Shown here: piece by piece, positions 6,406-6,850 of the stretch | Layout of the letters: the number at the start of each line of letters is the position of its first letter | Numbering within the stretch: the first letter of the stretch is position 1 | Assembly (NCBI GenBank): GCA_011390855.1 | Contig: JAABRN010000008.1 | Location: 1-6,850, forward strand | DNA length: 6,850 nt | Reading direction: 5' to 3' | DNA from: Hydrogenophaga sp. | GTDB taxonomy: Bacteria > Pseudomonadota > Gammaproteobacteria > Burkholderiales > Burkholderiaceae_C | Program-made: the position numbers and the translations under genes | Notes under the pieces: generated by a model | Databases searched by the model: none | Told to the model about the DNA's origin: nothing | The model's input: only the letters and a program-made list of their open reading frames with translations

Positions 6406-6413
6406 TCTATGCT
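6406..6413 (+). promoter_or_regulatory. Possible sigma-S type -10 element for prkA
   Basis: TCTATGCT resembles the start of the extended sigma-S -10 consensus (KCTAYRCTTAA); the last three bases do not match. It lies about 130 bases upstream of prkA. In enterobacteria the homologue yeaG is RpoS-dependent, which makes this plausible. No good -35 was seen, as is common for sigma-S promoters. The rest of the interval 6414-6527 shows nothing convincing. Confidence 0.22.
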
Positions 6414-6527
6414 GGTGAAGCCGTTGAGAGTGCTGGCAGTTTTCATTGATCTCGCACAGCGCTGGTGCGGGGCGAATGAGTAGGTCGGGAAGTGTGCCCA
6501 ATGCCAGCATGAAGTCTTGTTGACTCT

Positions 6528-6537
6528 GAGGAGGTGA
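6528..6537 (+). promoter_or_regulatory. Strong Shine-Dalgarno of prkA
   Basis: GAGGAGGTGA is a near-complete complement of the 16S rRNA tail. Its GGAGG core ends 7 bases before the ATG at 6542, fixing that start over the in-frame ATG at 6551. It is the best ribosome binding site in the window, suggesting high translation. Confidence 0.75.
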
Positions 6538-6541
6538 CAGT

Positions 6542-6850
6542 ATGGACGTGATGAGCAATTTCGCAGCCCGGTATGAACGCACACGGGAAGAGGTGATCTC
6601 GCTGCAGGAGTACCTGGACCTGTGCAAGCGTGATCCAGTGGCCTACGCCAGTGCCGCCGAGCGCATGCTCAAAGCCATCGGCGATCCGCAGATGGTCGAC
6701 ACCCGAAACGACCCACGGCTTTCGCGCATCTTCGCCAACAAGGTCATCAAGATCTACCCGGCGTTCAGGGAGTTCTATGGCATGGAGGACGCCATCGAAC
6801 AGGTGGTCTCGTACTTCCGTCATGCTGCTCAAGGGCTTGAGGAGAAGAAG
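6542..6850 (+). CDS. prkA: PrkA-family serine protein kinase (YeaG homologue), N-terminal part cut by right edge
   Basis: The visible 103 residues align throughout with the start of the PrkA/YeaG family as I recall it: the segments LQEYLDLCKRDP, YASAAERMLKAIGDP, VDTRNDPRLSRIF, YPAFREFYGMEDAIEQVVSY and HAAQGLEEKK all have close counterparts in E. coli YeaG. PrkA is a large cytosolic protein (about 640 aa) with an AAA-like ATPase core and a C-terminal kinase-like domain. It is linked to stationary phase, nitrogen starvation and sporulation-related stress. The Walker A loop would come just after the window edge. The gene is usually followed by yeaH (VWA-domain) and spoVR genes, which should lie to the right. 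It is divergent from the methyltransferase gene and has a very strong ribosome binding site. Family call is secure; the substrate is unknown. Confidence 0.95.
   Translation, partial: MDVMSNFAARYERTREEVISLQEYLDLCKRDPVAYASAAERMLKAIGDPQMVDTRNDPRLSRIFANKVIKIYPAFREFYGMEDAIEQVVSYFRHAAQGLEEKK

Noticed and set aside
6205..6627. Upstream extension of the methyltransferase frame into prkA
   Set aside because: The encoded sequence is low in family features, Cys/Arg/Ser rich, and antisense to the start of prkA; the methyltransferase fold begins after 6204.
6443..6832. 129-codon open frame opposite prkA
   Set aside because: Antisense to the strongly conserved PrkA N-terminus; no recognisable domain.

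Overview
The window looks like a chromosomal piece of a betaproteobacterium, most likely Burkholderiales (Comamonadaceae or a relative). The evidence is GC-rich coding, a secreted C40 (NlpC/P60) peptidase, a PrkA kinase, and a phytochrome/PpsR pair of the kind found in purple and aerobic anoxygenic phototrophs. No photosynthesis enzymes, tRNAs, rRNAs, mobile elements or CRISPR arrays are visible. Phototrophy is therefore suggested but not shown.

Layout, left to right. Bases 1-186 (minus) hold the N-terminal part of an isochorismatase-family hydrolase that runs off the left edge. After an intergenic stretch, 429-1001 (plus) encodes a secreted NlpC/P60 endopeptidase. At 1134-1808 (plus) lies a biliverdin-producing heme oxygenase (bphO type). 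It runs tail-to-tail into a bacteriophytochrome (1790-3967, minus), and the two 3' ends overlap by 19 bp. Thirty bases upstream of the phytochrome, on the same strand, is a PpsR/CrtJ-family regulator (3998-5413). Upstream of that, again on the minus strand, is a class I SAM-dependent methyltransferase (5533-6204). A regulatory interval of about 340 bp separates it from the divergent prkA (6542 to the right edge, plus), which is cut by the window.

The core is a light-sensing module. BphO opens heme to biliverdin, which attaches to Cys15 of the phytochrome. The phytochrome is PAS-GAF-PHY-PAS followed by a short helical tail and has no histidine kinase. This is the architecture of Rhodopseudomonas palustris RpBphP1, which acts by binding and antagonising PpsR2. 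The adjacent ppsR gene is the obvious partner.

The most unusual point is the regulator's helix-turn-helix. Its fold is Fis-like, but the recognition-helix segment reads PVPVLERQLFELG, where the family norm is close to SRQSLYVKLRRYG, and the segment has no cysteine. No perfect TGT-N12-ACA site was found in the gene-free intervals. The module may be an RpBphP1/PpsR2-like light switch retargeted to other DNA sites, possibly the dyads just upstream of ppsR. Those dyads, the methyltransferase leader hairpins and the promoter calls are inferences from eye inspection.
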